From Gnetum montanum (taxonomy: Eukaryota; Streptophyta; Gnetopsida; Gnetales; Gnetaceae), in assembly GCA_015680685.1 (NCBI GenBank), contig MNCI01016273.1, positions 1,927,625 through 1,989,624 on the forward strand: a stretch of 62,000 bases of DNA, read 5' to 3'. Below the pieces are notes generated by a model. The model was not told where the DNA came from. It worked only from the letters and a program-made list of their open reading frames with translations, and did not search any database. Position numbers and translations under genes: made by a program. Of the stretch, positions 1 to 10,099 are shown one piece after another. How positions within the stretch are numbered: position 1 is the stretch's first letter; every line of letters begins with the position of its first letter.

Positions 1-1907
1 GACAAAACAAGATCAATATGTCTCTCAAAAGCATTACCTAAGTTGTGGTGTTTGACTATACTTTTTAAAAAGGACCAATCAAGCATGTCGTAAGCTTTAG
101 CAAAATCAAGCTTAAGAAGAATAGCATTTTGATTAGTGGAAGAAGCCCAGTGCAAGCCCTCAATAGCAGTAACAACATTGTCTAAAATATATCTACCTTG
201 AACAAAACCGGTTTGCTCCTTGCTTATAAGATGAGGAAGAAAGGGTTTAAGTTTATTAGCTATAGCTTTGGCAATGATTTTATAGATGACATTTAAAAGA
301 GTGATAGGGCGCCAATTACTTATATTCAGTCGATCTCCTGACTTGGGGAGAAGCTTAATAATACCAGCGTTAATCTGCTTACCAAAGGATCCTTCCCTAA
401 GAGCTTCCTTATATACCCTATAAACAGTGTCTTGAAGAGAGGGCCAGAATTTCGTAAAAAATTCTGTGGGAAGGCCATCCATACCAGGGGCTTTACCATC
501 GTGGAGTTGTTGAAGAGCATTACCGAGATCCTGTTTGGAAAGAAGAGAAGCATCACCAAAGATGGAGCGATTAAAAGGTGTAATAGCTCCTAAACAAGTG
601 TTAACTGCAGTGGGGTCAATCACCTCTTTTCGAAAAGTTCGAGAGTAGAACTCAAAAAAGGCCTGAAGAATGTCATCCTTGGAGGTAAAGATATTATCTT
701 CTACTTGAATAGCTGGAATTTTATGGGACGGATTCCCCCCTTTGAGGAGACGAAAAAAGCCCTTTGTAGCCTGGTCACCCATGCGAAGCCAAGAGAGACG
801 AGCACGGAGGTGAGCACCTCTCGCTTCATAGTGATCCATTATACGTAGGTTCTCCTTGGCACGTTTCAAACGACTAAAGTGAGCCTCAGTAGCTTCATCT
901 TGATTAATGGTGTTTTGAAGTAAGGAAATTTCTTCATGAAGGTTGGACTTGTGAGAACTTAGTTGTGAAGCAATCAATTTACCTGCATGTTTGGAAAACC
1001 GTTGGAGGCGGGTACAAGCATTTGTCCACCAATCAATCCAACCGTCATCACCGAGGGGTTTAGGATGCAAATTCCAGATTTGCATCAATAAAGAGCAAAG
1101 GGAGTTACTATGAAGAAAGGCAGTGTTAAAAATATAAAGATCGTTAGAAGAGTATGAGTTCCCAGAGTGGGAAAGAGACCAATGAATAGGATAATGATCT
1201 GACAAGACCTGGGAATAATCTGCTTGGACAGGGGCACCGTTGGTAGAAGTAAAATGAATAAGGGGATTAGTAGATAGATAAACCCTATCCAATCGAGAAG
1301 AGATGTAGGAAGCACCAAGTCTAGCGTTACTCCAAGTAAACCAGTTAGAGGTACTAGAAGAGGAATAGTTTTCATTAGCTTCTTGCAACGTTAATTGACA
1401 TTTCAACGAGAGCCACTCAGAGAGCTCCCTGTTGTCTAAACCACCTCTATGTCCTCCTAATTTATCCTTTGGATGCTCAGTCATGTTGAAGTCCCCAGCA
1501 ATAATCCATTTAGCTGGGGGTAAATTGTGTCTGAGCCAATTCCACAAGAGCTTCCGATCGGTTGAGTGACAAGGAGCATAAATGGAGACAATCCCTAAGA
1601 TCTCATTCGCGTACCGTAATCGAACCCAACTACAATGCCCTAAATTATCACAACCGTGATCAAGAACAGACTCCTGCCACTTATTATGGAGAAAAATTAT
1701 AGCCCCCCCTTTACCATGTTCATGGTGAGTAGAAACATAAGAACTGTTGGGAAAAATGCTCTGGCAGCAAGTTTGAAGATTGAATCCTTGGATTTTAACT
1801 TCTTGAAGACAAACAACGTCAAAGGAATGTCTCTGAATATAATCTCGAACTATATATCTTCTACGAGGGTCTGAGAGACCCCTAACATTCCATGAACAAC
1901 ACTTCAT
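1..1907 (-). CDS. LINE ORF2: APE-type endonuclease and reverse transcriptase (partial, runs off window)
   Basis: This protein nicks target DNA and primes reverse transcription of the LINE RNA. I translated all 635 visible codons from the ATG at 1907 and found no stop or frameshift. The N-terminal endonuclease keeps its expected catalytic residues: N7 in SWNVRG, E36 in CLQE, Y110 in SIYAP, D139 and N141 in AGDFN, D207 in SRLDRVY and H238 in SDHYP. The reverse transcriptase begins near residue 470 with KAPGMDG, continues with NWRPITLLN and the QTGFVQGR motif, and shows motif A as DFAKAYD at 601-607. The FADD-type active site, thumb and C-terminal zinc region are outside the window. The start codon overlaps the ORF1 stop as ATGA, which suggests coupled termination and reinitiation. 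Endonuclease and RT assignment is very secure; activity is not shown. Confidence 0.93.
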   Translation of the reverse strand, partial: MKCCSWNVRGLSDPRRRYIVRDYIQRHSFDVVCLQEVKIQGFNLQTCCQSIFPNSSYVSTHHEHGKGGAIIFLHNKWQESVLDHGCDNLGHCSWVRLRYANEILGIVSIYAPCHSTDRKLLWNWLRHNLPPAKWIIAGDFNMTEHPKDKLGGHRGGLDNRELSEWLSLKCQLTLQEANENYSSSSTSNWFTWSNARLGASYISSRLDRVYLSTNPLIHFTSTNGAPVQADYSQVLSDHYPIHWSLSHSGNSYSSNDLYIFNTAFLHSNSLCSLLMQIWNLHPKPLGDDGWIDWWTNACTRLQRFSKHAGKLIASQLSSHKSNLHEEISLLQNTINQDEATEAHFSRLKRAKENLRIMDHYEARGAHLRARLSWLRMGDQATKGFFRLLKGGNPSHKIPAIQVEDNIFTSKDDILQAFFEFYSRTFRKEVIDPTAVNTCLGAITPFNRSIFGDASLLSKQDLGNALQQLHDGKAPGMDGLPTEFFTKFWPSLQDTVYRVYKEALREGSFGKQINAGIIKLLPKSGDRLNISNWRPITLLNVIYKIIAKAIANKLKPFLPHLISKEQTGFVQGRYILDNVVTAIEGLHWASSTNQNAILLKLDFAKAYDMLDWSFLKSIVKHHNLGNAFERHIDLVL

Positions 1908-3085
1908 TGGGTTTGTGTAGAAGGAAGAGGATCTTCCTCGACCACCAATGCCTTAAAAGAATTTCTAGATTCAAAGTTGTTAACTAGAGGACGCCGAGCG
2001 CTTGTTCGTTTGTAAATGGGCTGGCTAGAACCAGTCGATGAGCGATGCCCTTTAGGGAAAGCACTAAAGATGGGGTTATCGCGTGTGACTGAGGCATAAG
2101 ATTTTCGGGTAACACGCTCCCAACTACTAGTAGCGTCTTTTGGGGCCCCTTCTTGGTTAAGAGGGGTCTTGGTGGCGTCAGTATCCTCGACTCTCATATC
2201 TTCAACTTCGGACACCTTGGCATCTGAAGAAGGAGATTTAGTTGAGGGAACCTCAACAGTATCCTTGCCTATGTCCTGAGCTATGTTTTGATTTTTTAGT
2301 TCTTCACTAACTTGTTCTGCTAAAATTCGCTCAGTTTCAAGCTTGGCTAGTAACTTTGGACATTGAGCTTTACGGTGGTTCGGATCGTGACAGTAGTAAC
2401 AACGGTTAGGAAGTGTAAGATATGTGATTTTTTGAACAAAAGTCTTTCCTTTCACATTAACTTCCAATGAATCAGGACGTGGCTTTTGCATATCTAGTTT
2501 GATGCACACTCTTCGAGTTGGTCGTGGACGAAAACCTGAAAAGGCTTCCATACCGATGACTTCCCCAACTTGTGCAGCAAGGATATCAACATGGGGAGAA
2601 AAATGAGAAGGTAGTCCTGGAAATTCAATCCACACCGGCAAAATACTTTTGCTTGCTTTTTCGGGATCGAAATCCTCCTTCCAAGGTTGAAGGACTAAAA
2701 AGGATCCATAAACATCCCAAATTGATTGTTGTTTCACAAACTCTGCCATCGCCTTAGTTTCAAAAGCGAATAGAAAAAAGCCTCTCGTAAGATTGGAAGC
2801 TAGGGTTATTCTAATATTACGGGGTTCCCAAAATTTTTTAACCCAATCCTGGAACACCGAGGCAGGAGGAATCCTACCAGTAAAGAAGCCAATGGTATAA
2901 AGGTGAGTAAATGTTTGCACAGTTTGATCAAAGATGTCTTCCGGAAAATCAAAACGTAAAACAGAATCAGTAGCATCCATGTTGGTGGAGCTATCAGGAG
3001 GCGGTGAGTCAATGTTGGAGGATTCCATTAATTTACGTTTTTTGCCTCCAACATCCGAGCAAGAAGGGGAAACAGATTGGGTCAT
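1904..3085 (-). CDS. LINE ORF1: DUF4283-like RNA-binding protein with CCHC zinc knuckle
   Basis: This intact 393-residue frame encodes the nucleic-acid-binding partner expected to coat the LINE RNA and form the ribonucleoprotein. Residues about 45-200 resemble the DUF4283 domain of plant LINE ORF1 proteins, including VWIEFPGLP and the RPRPTRRVCIKLD stretch. A zinc knuckle C-X2-C-X4-H-X4-C is formed by C229, C232, H237 and C242. The C-terminal third is polar, rich in Ser, Glu and Asp, and probably disordered. The N terminus carries a basic KKRK patch that could serve nuclear entry. The start is the first ATG after an AT-rich leader. The TGA stop at 1906-1904 shares bases with the ORF2 ATG. Confidence 0.9.
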   Translation of the reverse strand: MTQSVSPSCSDVGGKKRKLMESSNIDSPPPDSSTNMDATDSVLRFDFPEDIFDQTVQTFTHLYTIGFFTGRIPPASVFQDWVKKFWEPRNIRITLASNLTRGFFLFAFETKAMAEFVKQQSIWDVYGSFLVLQPWKEDFDPEKASKSILPVWIEFPGLPSHFSPHVDILAAQVGEVIGMEAFSGFRPRPTRRVCIKLDMQKPRPDSLEVNVKGKTFVQKITYLTLPNRCYYCHDPNHRKAQCPKLLAKLETERILAEQVSEELKNQNIAQDIGKDTVEVPSTKSPSSDAKVSEVEDMRVEDTDATKTPLNQEGAPKDATSSWERVTRKSYASVTRDNPIFSAFPKGHRSSTGSSQPIYKRTSARRPLVNNFESRNSFKALVVEEDPLPSTQTQ

Positions 3086-3268
3086 GCAGACCCGTTGGGC
3101 CTACCCCTAGCCACTTCAAAAAAAAACAGATAGAGAAATTTTTGTTTGTTTGTATTTTAATGAAAAATATATATATATATATATATATAATAAACAAAAC
3201 ACAATGGAACAAACTCACCCGGTGCGTAATGCCGCGGGCACAGTAGAAGGCGAAAGGTCCTATTTGCA
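3086..3268 (-). other. LINE 5' untranslated leader
   Basis: About 180 bases lie between the ORF1 ATG and unrelated plus-strand sequence. They include a run of A (T on the plus strand reversed) and a dinucleotide repeat, and a C/G-rich stretch near the presumed 5' end. Plant LINEs carry their internal promoter in such a leader, but I see no specific promoter motif. The 5' limit is inferred only from where coding-like plus-strand sequence begins. Confidence 0.5.
3167..3189. repeat. (AT)n microsatellite
   Basis: Uninterrupted alternating AT over 23 bases inside the LINE leader. Length is likely variable between individuals. Confidence 0.95.
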
Positions 3269-3746
3269 ATGCAGCAAAACCCCGTCCCTACCTTGGAGGA
3301 GTTTAGACAAGGTGAAAACATAAGGATTCAAGTGCTTAATCAACATGATGTAGAGTTTAATAACTACAAGTTATGGTATTCTTGGTGTACCAAACATGTG
3401 TGGCTAATAGTTGTGCACATGAGTTTTGGATGCTCCAAGATTTAGGAATATGTGCAAGAGCCTCCACCCTTCATTAACATTCATCCAAACTTTGTAAAGT
3501 GAAAATCATCTTAATATGACCAACATTTTAGTGTTTTATAGCTTTTAGTTTTTAATGTTCTTATAACTAACGTGTTAATCACTTTGCATTGTAGATTCTA
3601 TGCATGAGGCTACCATCATTGTGATCACTTTAGGTCATACTAAGGAGAAGATTCTTCTCATGTGGGGCAAGATAGATCATGCACAATAATGGTTACCTTA
3701 ACACCATCAGTAGGTATGCCAAACAGATTACTAAACACATATTCCT
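3269..3746 (+). pseudogene. Unidentified interrupted frame, possibly two exons
   Basis: A frame starts with ATG at 3269 and runs about 57 codons (beginning MQQNPVPTLEEF) before a TAG; in the same frame it continues to about 3500. A second open stretch at about 3594-3690 reads DSMHEATIIVITLGHTKEK and follows a pyrimidine-poor but plausible acceptor (TTGCATTGTAG). I do not recognise the protein. The stretch lies between the LINE 5' end and the truncated LTR of E1, so it may be part of the same broken locus as 11057-13357, but nothing proves the link. Confidence 0.3.
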
Positions 3747-4366
3747 TAGCATTTTGTACCTTAGCACACCTTTTGTATGGCAATAAAGACAAGCTCTTTT
3801 ATTCATCCTTGCAGCATTTGAGATTTTTTTTCTTATGCATTTCTTTTATTTTATTTCCTTATGCATTTATTTTATTTTATGCACTTTACATTTCTTTTAT
3901 TAGCACAGCAATTCATTTTGATCAATTAAGAAAATCATTAAATTACACAAGCATGACCACTTTGAGCATGCGTATAACACTTGGTAACCCAGTAACGATT
4001 AGCATTTGGTAATCCCAGCAATGTTGCACTGGTTCAGGATGTGTACAGCAAGTGGAAATAGATGTTGGTGTTAGGATTAGTTAGAACTTAGTTAATGAGT
4101 AGTTAAGTTAAATTAGTCACTTAGTTATCTCTCTCCTTTCCTACTAGCGCAAGACATAAAAACATAAAAGCTATAAAAATCATATGCCTCAAGCTTACTT
4201 AACCATACAATCGTAACATACAGGTAAGCTTGGGAAGATAATGATCAACCAACCCGTCCTTATTCCACAAGGGCATATAAGCACTTAGTCCTTGGAATTC
4301 GACTGGATCATGCATGAAATGTTCGTATTTGTATGGTTGAGTGCAGGCGTACATTGCCGCTCATCA
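3747..4366 (+). repeat. E1 5' LTR, truncated (U3 missing)
   Basis: From about 3747 the sequence aligns with the 3' LTR from about 10434 onward and ends in CTCATCA just before the primer site. The first ~335 bp of the LTR, including the palindromic array and TATA box, are absent and replaced by unrelated sequence. The truncation starts more than 100 bp past the TATA box of the intact copy, so it is not simply a transcript end. Confidence 0.82.
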
Positions 4367-4367
4367 T

Positions 4368-4385
4368 TGGTGTTGTTGTCGAGGA
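4368..4385 (+). other. Primer binding site, tRNA-Asp type, decayed
   Basis: TGGTGTTGTTGTCGAGGA begins two bases after the LTR end. The Athila-lineage primer site, complementary to the tRNA-Asp 3' end, is TGGCGCCGTTGCCGGGGA as I know it. The five differences are all C-to-T or G-to-A changes. Confidence 0.75.
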
Positions 4386-4502
4386 CTTAGTTGTTTGTGC
4401 TCTAACAAGAACATAGGAAATCATTCATATCATTGGAACAAAACCTTAGGGTTGATTGAGAAAATAATAAACAAGAGTACATTGCACACTAAATAGAAAA
4501 GT

Positions 4503-7060
4503 ATGTCTCCTTATTTGTACGAAAGCACCTCATTGCCTAGGTCTGAAATAAGAAACAATCGACGACGTAATACACGTGACATTGATCCACCAGCCCCTCA
4601 ACAAGTTTGAGTGATATATATTCATCCTGATGAGTATATACCAGACTTCACCTTTATCCTCCATCAAAAAGAAAAACTATGTTGGCGAGACTTAGAAGGT
4701 AACATAGTGTTACCTCCTAATCATTCAGTCCCAACCATGCTTCTTTGTGCTTTCACACAAATTGGCATGCTGCACTTACATGTAGAATACATTGTGTAAG
4801 ATCATAACTCAAGAGAATATCATCCCACAAAGGCACAATGTCAAAGGAACTTGCAACAGGAGAGACATCATAAGTATTTGAAGGGTAAGTGGTCCCAAGA
4901 TGCCCCACATGCCTTAAGCCAAAATGAGGATGGTGAACCTACCTCATGTAGTCTCCCACACAACAATGTTCCTCCCCTTGACCTTGGCCAAGGGGTTGTG
5001 TATTAGGACCTTCATTCCACTATTCATAACCTAGGTTTTGATATCCATGAGCATAAAGGATCCCAAAAGGGGACACGAACTAAGGATAAAGGTGAACATT
5101 GTAATCGCAATTGTGATCAAGGCTAAGACTATAGAAGACAAGGTAGTAGACACTGTCATGGTGATGGTTCTCCTTCTTCTTCACCTTCATCATCTCCTTC
5201 ACCCTCTCCTTCAATATCAAGATGCAATCATAAGAAAAAGACCATGGGGATAAAGGTAGGCAAAGTGAAAGTCATAGACAAAACAACCAAGAAAGGGGAC
5301 GAGGGCACTCTAGAGAGTCATGACATAGAAGAAGGGAGAGTAGGAAACAACGTAGGCATCATAAACACCATGGACGAGATGACCACGATGAATCCCTCCT
5401 CGCTACTTGAAGTATGTTGGACATAAATGAGGCTGTTAGAATTTCAAAAAGGCATTAAAAAGATAGTAGGATCAAGAGATTAGATATGAACAACATCCCA
5501 CAATTTGAAGTGGGATACAATGCCTATCCTTAGAATCATTTACAAGCATTCCATGATACATGTGCCTTACAGAACATAAAGAAAGAATGGAAAAAACTTA
5601 AGTTGTTCCCACAGACATTAGTTAAAGAAGCAGAAAGCTGGTACCAATCTTTAGAATTAGAATCTATTCGTAGGTGGAGTGCTATGTTAGAACTATTTAA
5701 TGACAAGTACCAAACGTACTCCCAAGTATCTAACTTTTGAAAGCAAATCCAAGGCTGGAAACAAGGAGGACATGAACCCTTGGATGCTAGCATGGGCCAA
5801 TACTATGCACTGTTACATCATTGTCCTGGCCATGGTTATTTGCAAAGGGATCAACTGTGCCATTTCATGGATGGGCTTAGGCATGAAACGAGAAGAACCC
5901 TTGGGACTTATGCCTAAGGAAGACTATCCGACCTTAGGTCCTATCAAATTCAAAGACTATTAGAGCAAGTTTCTAAGGAATAAGGTGAGCTACAAAAGAG
6001 AGAAAGTGCAGAAGAGTATAATTGAGATCCTTCCATTCAGAAGAGGGGAGTAAGATTTTGTCAAGATGAAGAAAAGTCACAACTTGAAGAGATGGTGAAT
6101 AGGAAAACTTTGCATATCCAAAAGATGACATTAGAAGTTTTTGCAAAAGTAGATCAAATGTGGGATTCCCTAGACAATAGATTTCACACTGTTCTTAAAA
6201 TAGTAGAGGATTCTAGAGAGCAAGGTAGTGAGAAAGGAAAAAAGAGAGAAGCTGAACATGCATGTAGCAAGGGTAAGGGAAAAGTTACCATCATTGAAGA
6301 GGTTGTGGATTCGTAAATAGAAAATGATAGTGGATGTGAGATATGTTAATATGACCATATTAAGGGATGTTGCCCTGTAATCTCACATCTATAGGAGTTT
6401 GTGGTGTATGCACTCAACCCATGATTAAACAAAAGGCAAACACCCTGAAGGTTATCTTATCCTCAAGGTAACCTATGGCAATTCCACCAACCCTTAACAT
6501 ATTATCCCAGTGGAACTCCACCACAACCAATTGAGTAATATCAATAGTGGTAGCACCCATAATCATGGGGAATGCCACCACCAAGGTAATAGTATCCTTA
6601 CCAGCAACCTAATCCATATGGATATTACGTGCAGCAACAAATCTCCCCACGTGACTCTACTAGTTACATCACTCCTCAAACTCACTATTGAGCCCACAAG
6701 TATTATGGGACTCCCTCTTCTAGAGGTGATATTCCACAAGCATATCATCCTTCTCATCTAGCTACATCTCTTCCACCAATACCTCTACTACCATCTACTC
6801 CCACAATGCAAGGTGAAATCCCTACCCAGCCACAACAACGTAATACCACAAGGGCTATTAACTTTCAACCTATTGTTGGTTCCAACAACCACATGAAGAA
6901 AAGACCTTTCTTTAGAACTAACAGTCCAACCAAGCCCTTGCAATCACAAGCGGCTAATTCCTTAGATTCCTCAATATCAATCAAAATGTCAAAGCCTAAT
7001 TTAATCCAATCATCACACTCAACACATACAGTCATGCTAACACATGTCATCACCAATTAG
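4503..7060 (+). pseudogene. E1 gag pseudogene (Athila type)
   Basis: The frame starts MSPYLYEST at 4503, matching the E2 gag start at 24133. It would encode the capsid and nucleocapsid polyprotein forming the cytoplasmic particle. Recognisable parts are the N-terminal IYIHPDEYIPDFTF segment, a Ser/Pro-rich linker near 5180-5230, a capsid-like region near 5560-5960 (parallel to the longer E2 frame), a charged helical segment at 6092-6316, and a Pro/Gln-rich tail up to 7060. Several stops and shifts interrupt it. No clear zinc knuckle was found. Confidence 0.68.
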
Positions 7061-7074
7061 ATCAAATCTGGTCA

Positions 7075-7450
7075 CCTTCTAGGAAATTCTCTAATCCAGG
7101 GAGTCCTTTGATATACTTATAAATCACTGAAAATGGACTGTGCAAGGCTCTTTGGATTTAATTTCCGGTGTCAACTTAATTTCTTAGGAAATGTACAAGG
7201 CCTGGAACCTACCTCCATTGAAAAAGAGCAATATCTTTCTCGAGCTGGCTGACTAGTCCATCACTGTCCCATTGGGACTGGTGGAAGACATTGTTACCAC
7301 TATTTGTGGGTGGTCATACCCAGCTAACTTCCTAGTGATTCAGGTAAACAATGGTAAGGGGGACTTCCCAATCATAATGGGAAGAGCATGGCTAAGCACC
7401 ATTGACACACACCTAGGAATTTGTAATCTTTCCCTAGAAATATAAAAAAA
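7075..7450 (+). pseudogene. E1 aspartic protease pseudogene
   Basis: This corresponds to the retropepsin of E2 at 21545-21240, where the DLGSSVNLI active-site segment is readable. In E1 the same segment is broken by stops and shifts, but the LGLVEDIVTTI-type region and the later GDFPIIMGRAWLS-like part can be matched at base level. A retropepsin would cleave the Gag-Pol polyprotein. Confidence 0.6.
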
Positions 7451-7739
7451 AAATACATTCAAAAATATTGAGAAGAAGAAATTTTGGTGTATCACATACA
7501 ATGACACAGGGTGTAATTGTGTGCAAAGGTCATGATTTGTGCAAAGTTTACCATTACCTGCATGCAATCAATGTGCATAAGTGATTAACATACAAAGATG
7601 TCTCTATGCAATAGCCACATGAAAGGAAGACACCCAGTGGATGATAGCTGATCAAGAAAGTAGTTCACTCATATGCATGGAACCAATAGAGGGTTTGACT
7701 TGTGCTTACATCGATAGCATAGACACATTAGAGCAAGTC

Positions 7740-8860
7740 CACCAGTAACTTCCAGGTCTTAACCTTAAAAATATCAACTAGGGGAAGTTGGAAATCCTTG
7801 AGAAATTTAAGCAAGAGCCCCTTGAGCTAAAACCATTGCCCATTGATATGGAATACATGTTCCTTAAAATTGGAAAGCTGGTAATTATTAACGCTAAGCT
7901 TGCTCCACAACAAAAAGAGAGACTGCTAAAAGTGATAAATCGATGGTCGAAATCCTTTAGTTGGTCATATCCTGAATTAACTAGAATAGATCCTAGGATA
8001 TGCCAATATAGAATTTACACTGACCCCTCCATGAAGCCTCAAAGACAACTACAGAGGCGATTGAACCCTAAGCTGAAGCAAGTAGTTAACGAAGAAATCA
8101 AACAACTTCTCAAGGTTGGGTTCATATACCCCTTTGCTGATACTGAATGGGTTAGCCCCTTAGTTATTGTGCCTAAAATGGGAGGCAAATGAAGGGTGTG
8201 CATAGATTTTAGGCTACTAAATATGGCAACATTTAAAGATCACTTTCGATTTCCATTTGTCGACCAACTCTTAGACACCATCATAGGGCATCGCTATTAT
8301 TGTTTTTTGGATGGATATAGTGGATATAACCAAATACAAATAGCCCTAGAAGACCAAGCCAAGATTATGTTAACTAGTCCTTGGGGAACGTTCACATACA
8401 AACAGATGTTGTTTAGCTTGTGCAATGCCCTTGCAACATTTCAGCAACTGGTTCTAAGCATATTCCAACAATAGATAGGGAATGGCATGGAGGTCTTTAT
8501 GGATGACTTCTCCACTTATGGAGAAAACTTTGATCAAGCCTTGGACTGGTTGGAGAAAGTGTTAAAAAGATGTATAGAAACCAATTTGAGGCTCAACTAG
8601 TAGAAAAGCCATTTGATGGTCAAAGAAGGCATAGTACTAGGGCATAAAATCTCACACATAAGGATAGAGGTAGATCCCAAGAAAATCAAAATTATCCAAG
8701 AAATTACCCATCAACTAGAAACTGTCAAAGATATTTGATCATTCCTTAGACATACTATCTACTATAGGTGATTTATTAAGAACTTTTCAAAGGTTGTCAA
8801 ACCATTGGTGGAATTGATAAAAAAAGACATATCTTTCAAGTGGACCAAACTCTAAAATAG
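7740..8860 (+). pseudogene. E1 reverse transcriptase pseudogene
   Basis: One frame covers 7788-8860. Motifs seen are LVIVPKMGGK then RVCIDFRLLN, FPFVDQLLD, FLDGYSGYNQI (motif A), LCNALATFQ, and FMDDF (the catalytic box with two Asp) near 8500. The wording FLDGYSGYNQI is typical of the Athila/Tat branch. Stops include TGA at 8190 where the family has Trp, and TAG at 8472 where it has Gln. A 22-bp deletion near 8852, relative to E2 and flanked by CCA, shifts the frame into RNase H. Confidence 0.88.
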
Positions 8861-9270
8861 AATCTAGTAGAAACACCCATTCTACAATCTCTTGATTGGT
8901 CCAAACCATTCCATATCATGACTAACACATCCAACTATGCTTTAGGAGCTGTACTTACACAGTTAGATGAACAGAGGCATCCTTATTACATTCACTATGC
9001 AAATAGAAGTATCATTGGTGCACAACTTAAATACACTACCATGAAGAAAAAATTAATGGCTGTAGTGTTTGCACTAGAAAAGTTTAAACACGATGTATTG
9101 GGATATAAAGTATATATACATATAGATCATAGTGTAATCCAATTCCTCATGAATAAGCCAATGGTAAGCCCTTGTACCATATGATGGATTATAATCTTAC
9201 AAAAGTTGGATTTAACGATGATCGATTGCAAAGCCACCGAGAACGTAGTTGTTGATCATTTATCTTGGTT
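8861..9270 (+). pseudogene. E1 RNase H pseudogene
   Basis: The segment contains FHIMTNTSNYALGAVLTQ, then LKYTTMKKKLMAVVFALEKF and the VYIHIDHSVIQFLMNKP region, matching the native Ty3/gypsy RNase H. Catalytic residues are only partly preserved: the first Asp position is Asn (MTNTSN, where E2 reads MTDTSN). Downstream DHLSWL-type sequence is near 9260. It would degrade the RNA strand during reverse transcription. Confidence 0.8.
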
Positions 9271-9419
9271 GTGATGGGACAACAAAGAGGATGAGTATCC
9301 AATTTTTTATTATTTTCCTAATGAATTCCTCTTTACTAGTGTATTGAATAATCAATCACCTATGGAGATAAACTGGTATAGTAGAATTCTTACCTATCTC
9401 CTCATCTAACAAATACCAC

Positions 9420-9672
9420 AAGAGTTAAACCTGAAGAAGAAACAACAAATTCTTCACCGAGCCAAGTACTTTATGAAAATTAATGGGAAACTTTACAAAG
9501 TATGTCCCAATGGATTGGTTCGATGGTGTGTTCCTAATATAGATCAACTATGAGTTCTCCAAGATGCTCATGAGGGTCCTTGTGGGGGTCATTATGTTGG
9601 GAAATGAACGGCCATCAAGATCCTACTTGTAGGATATTATTGGCCTACATTATTTTAGAATGCCCATTGTTT
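9420..9672 (+). pseudogene. E1 integrase N-terminal zinc finger only
   Basis: Reads KLYKVCPNGLVRWCVPN, then DAHEGPCGGHYVG and GYYWPTLF-NAHCF, the HHCC region of a gypsy integrase. The catalytic DDE core is missing: at about 9673 the sequence jumps directly to the 3' non-coding end that E2 carries at 16485. Integration by this copy is impossible. Confidence 0.8.
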
Positions 9673-10099
9673 TATATTCATGCTCATTTGTCACTGTGTT
9701 GTATGTGCAAATGGTGATCATACAAATAATGGACTGGGCTTGGAGGAAGCACTTAGGATGGACTAGAACTGGAGCATTTACGAAAGGAGCAAGTCTAGTA
9801 GTGTTGCTATGGACAAACAACGAAAGGTGCAATCTTAGCATTGGTAGCAACACACTTCATTTTCTTTCTCTTTCTTTCTCTACAAGCTGCCAAATAAAGG
9901 GTTGGATGTCATTTATATATCATTGTTCACCACAATGGTCATGAACACTAATGTTGTAATATGCTTATTGATCCATTCACTGGGCACGTTGAGTCCGTCA
10001 TCCCATTAACTCGTTAGTTGTCAATTAGTCAATAATCCCATACCTTCCCAATATTTTGTAAGGAACTCAAGGACGAGTTTTCATTCAATCATGCAGGCA
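9673..10099 (+). other. E1 3' untranslated end and decayed polypurine tract
   Basis: This is collinear with E2 16055-16485 read on the minus strand. It ends TTTTCATTCAATCATGCAGGCA directly before the 3' LTR; E2 and E3 have GGGGG in place of GCAGG, so the tract is mutated here. No protein frame is convincing in this stretch. Confidence 0.6.

Larger units (their letters stand above)
1..3268 (-). mobile_element. L1-like LINE (non-LTR retrotransposon), 5' part
   Basis: ORF1 (RNA-binding, zinc knuckle) is followed by ORF2 (endonuclease plus reverse transcriptase), the layout of plant L1-clade LINEs. The element reads on the minus strand. Its 5' leader lies at about 3086-3268 and its 3' part, including the rest of RT, the tail and the target duplication, is beyond position 1. 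Both frames are free of stops as far as they can be followed, unlike every other element here, which suggests a recent insertion. The exact 5' end is uncertain by some tens of bases, because no second copy or target duplication is visible. Confidence 0.9.

Noticed and set aside
1085-1375. 96-codon hydrophobic frame within the LINE
   Set aside because: It is another minus-strand frame of ORF2; the endonuclease frame through the same bases is clearly the real one.
7740-9660. Integrated plant pararetrovirus (RT plus RNase H)
   Set aside because: Integrase sequence, LTRs, primer site and polypurine tract identify an Athila retrotransposon.
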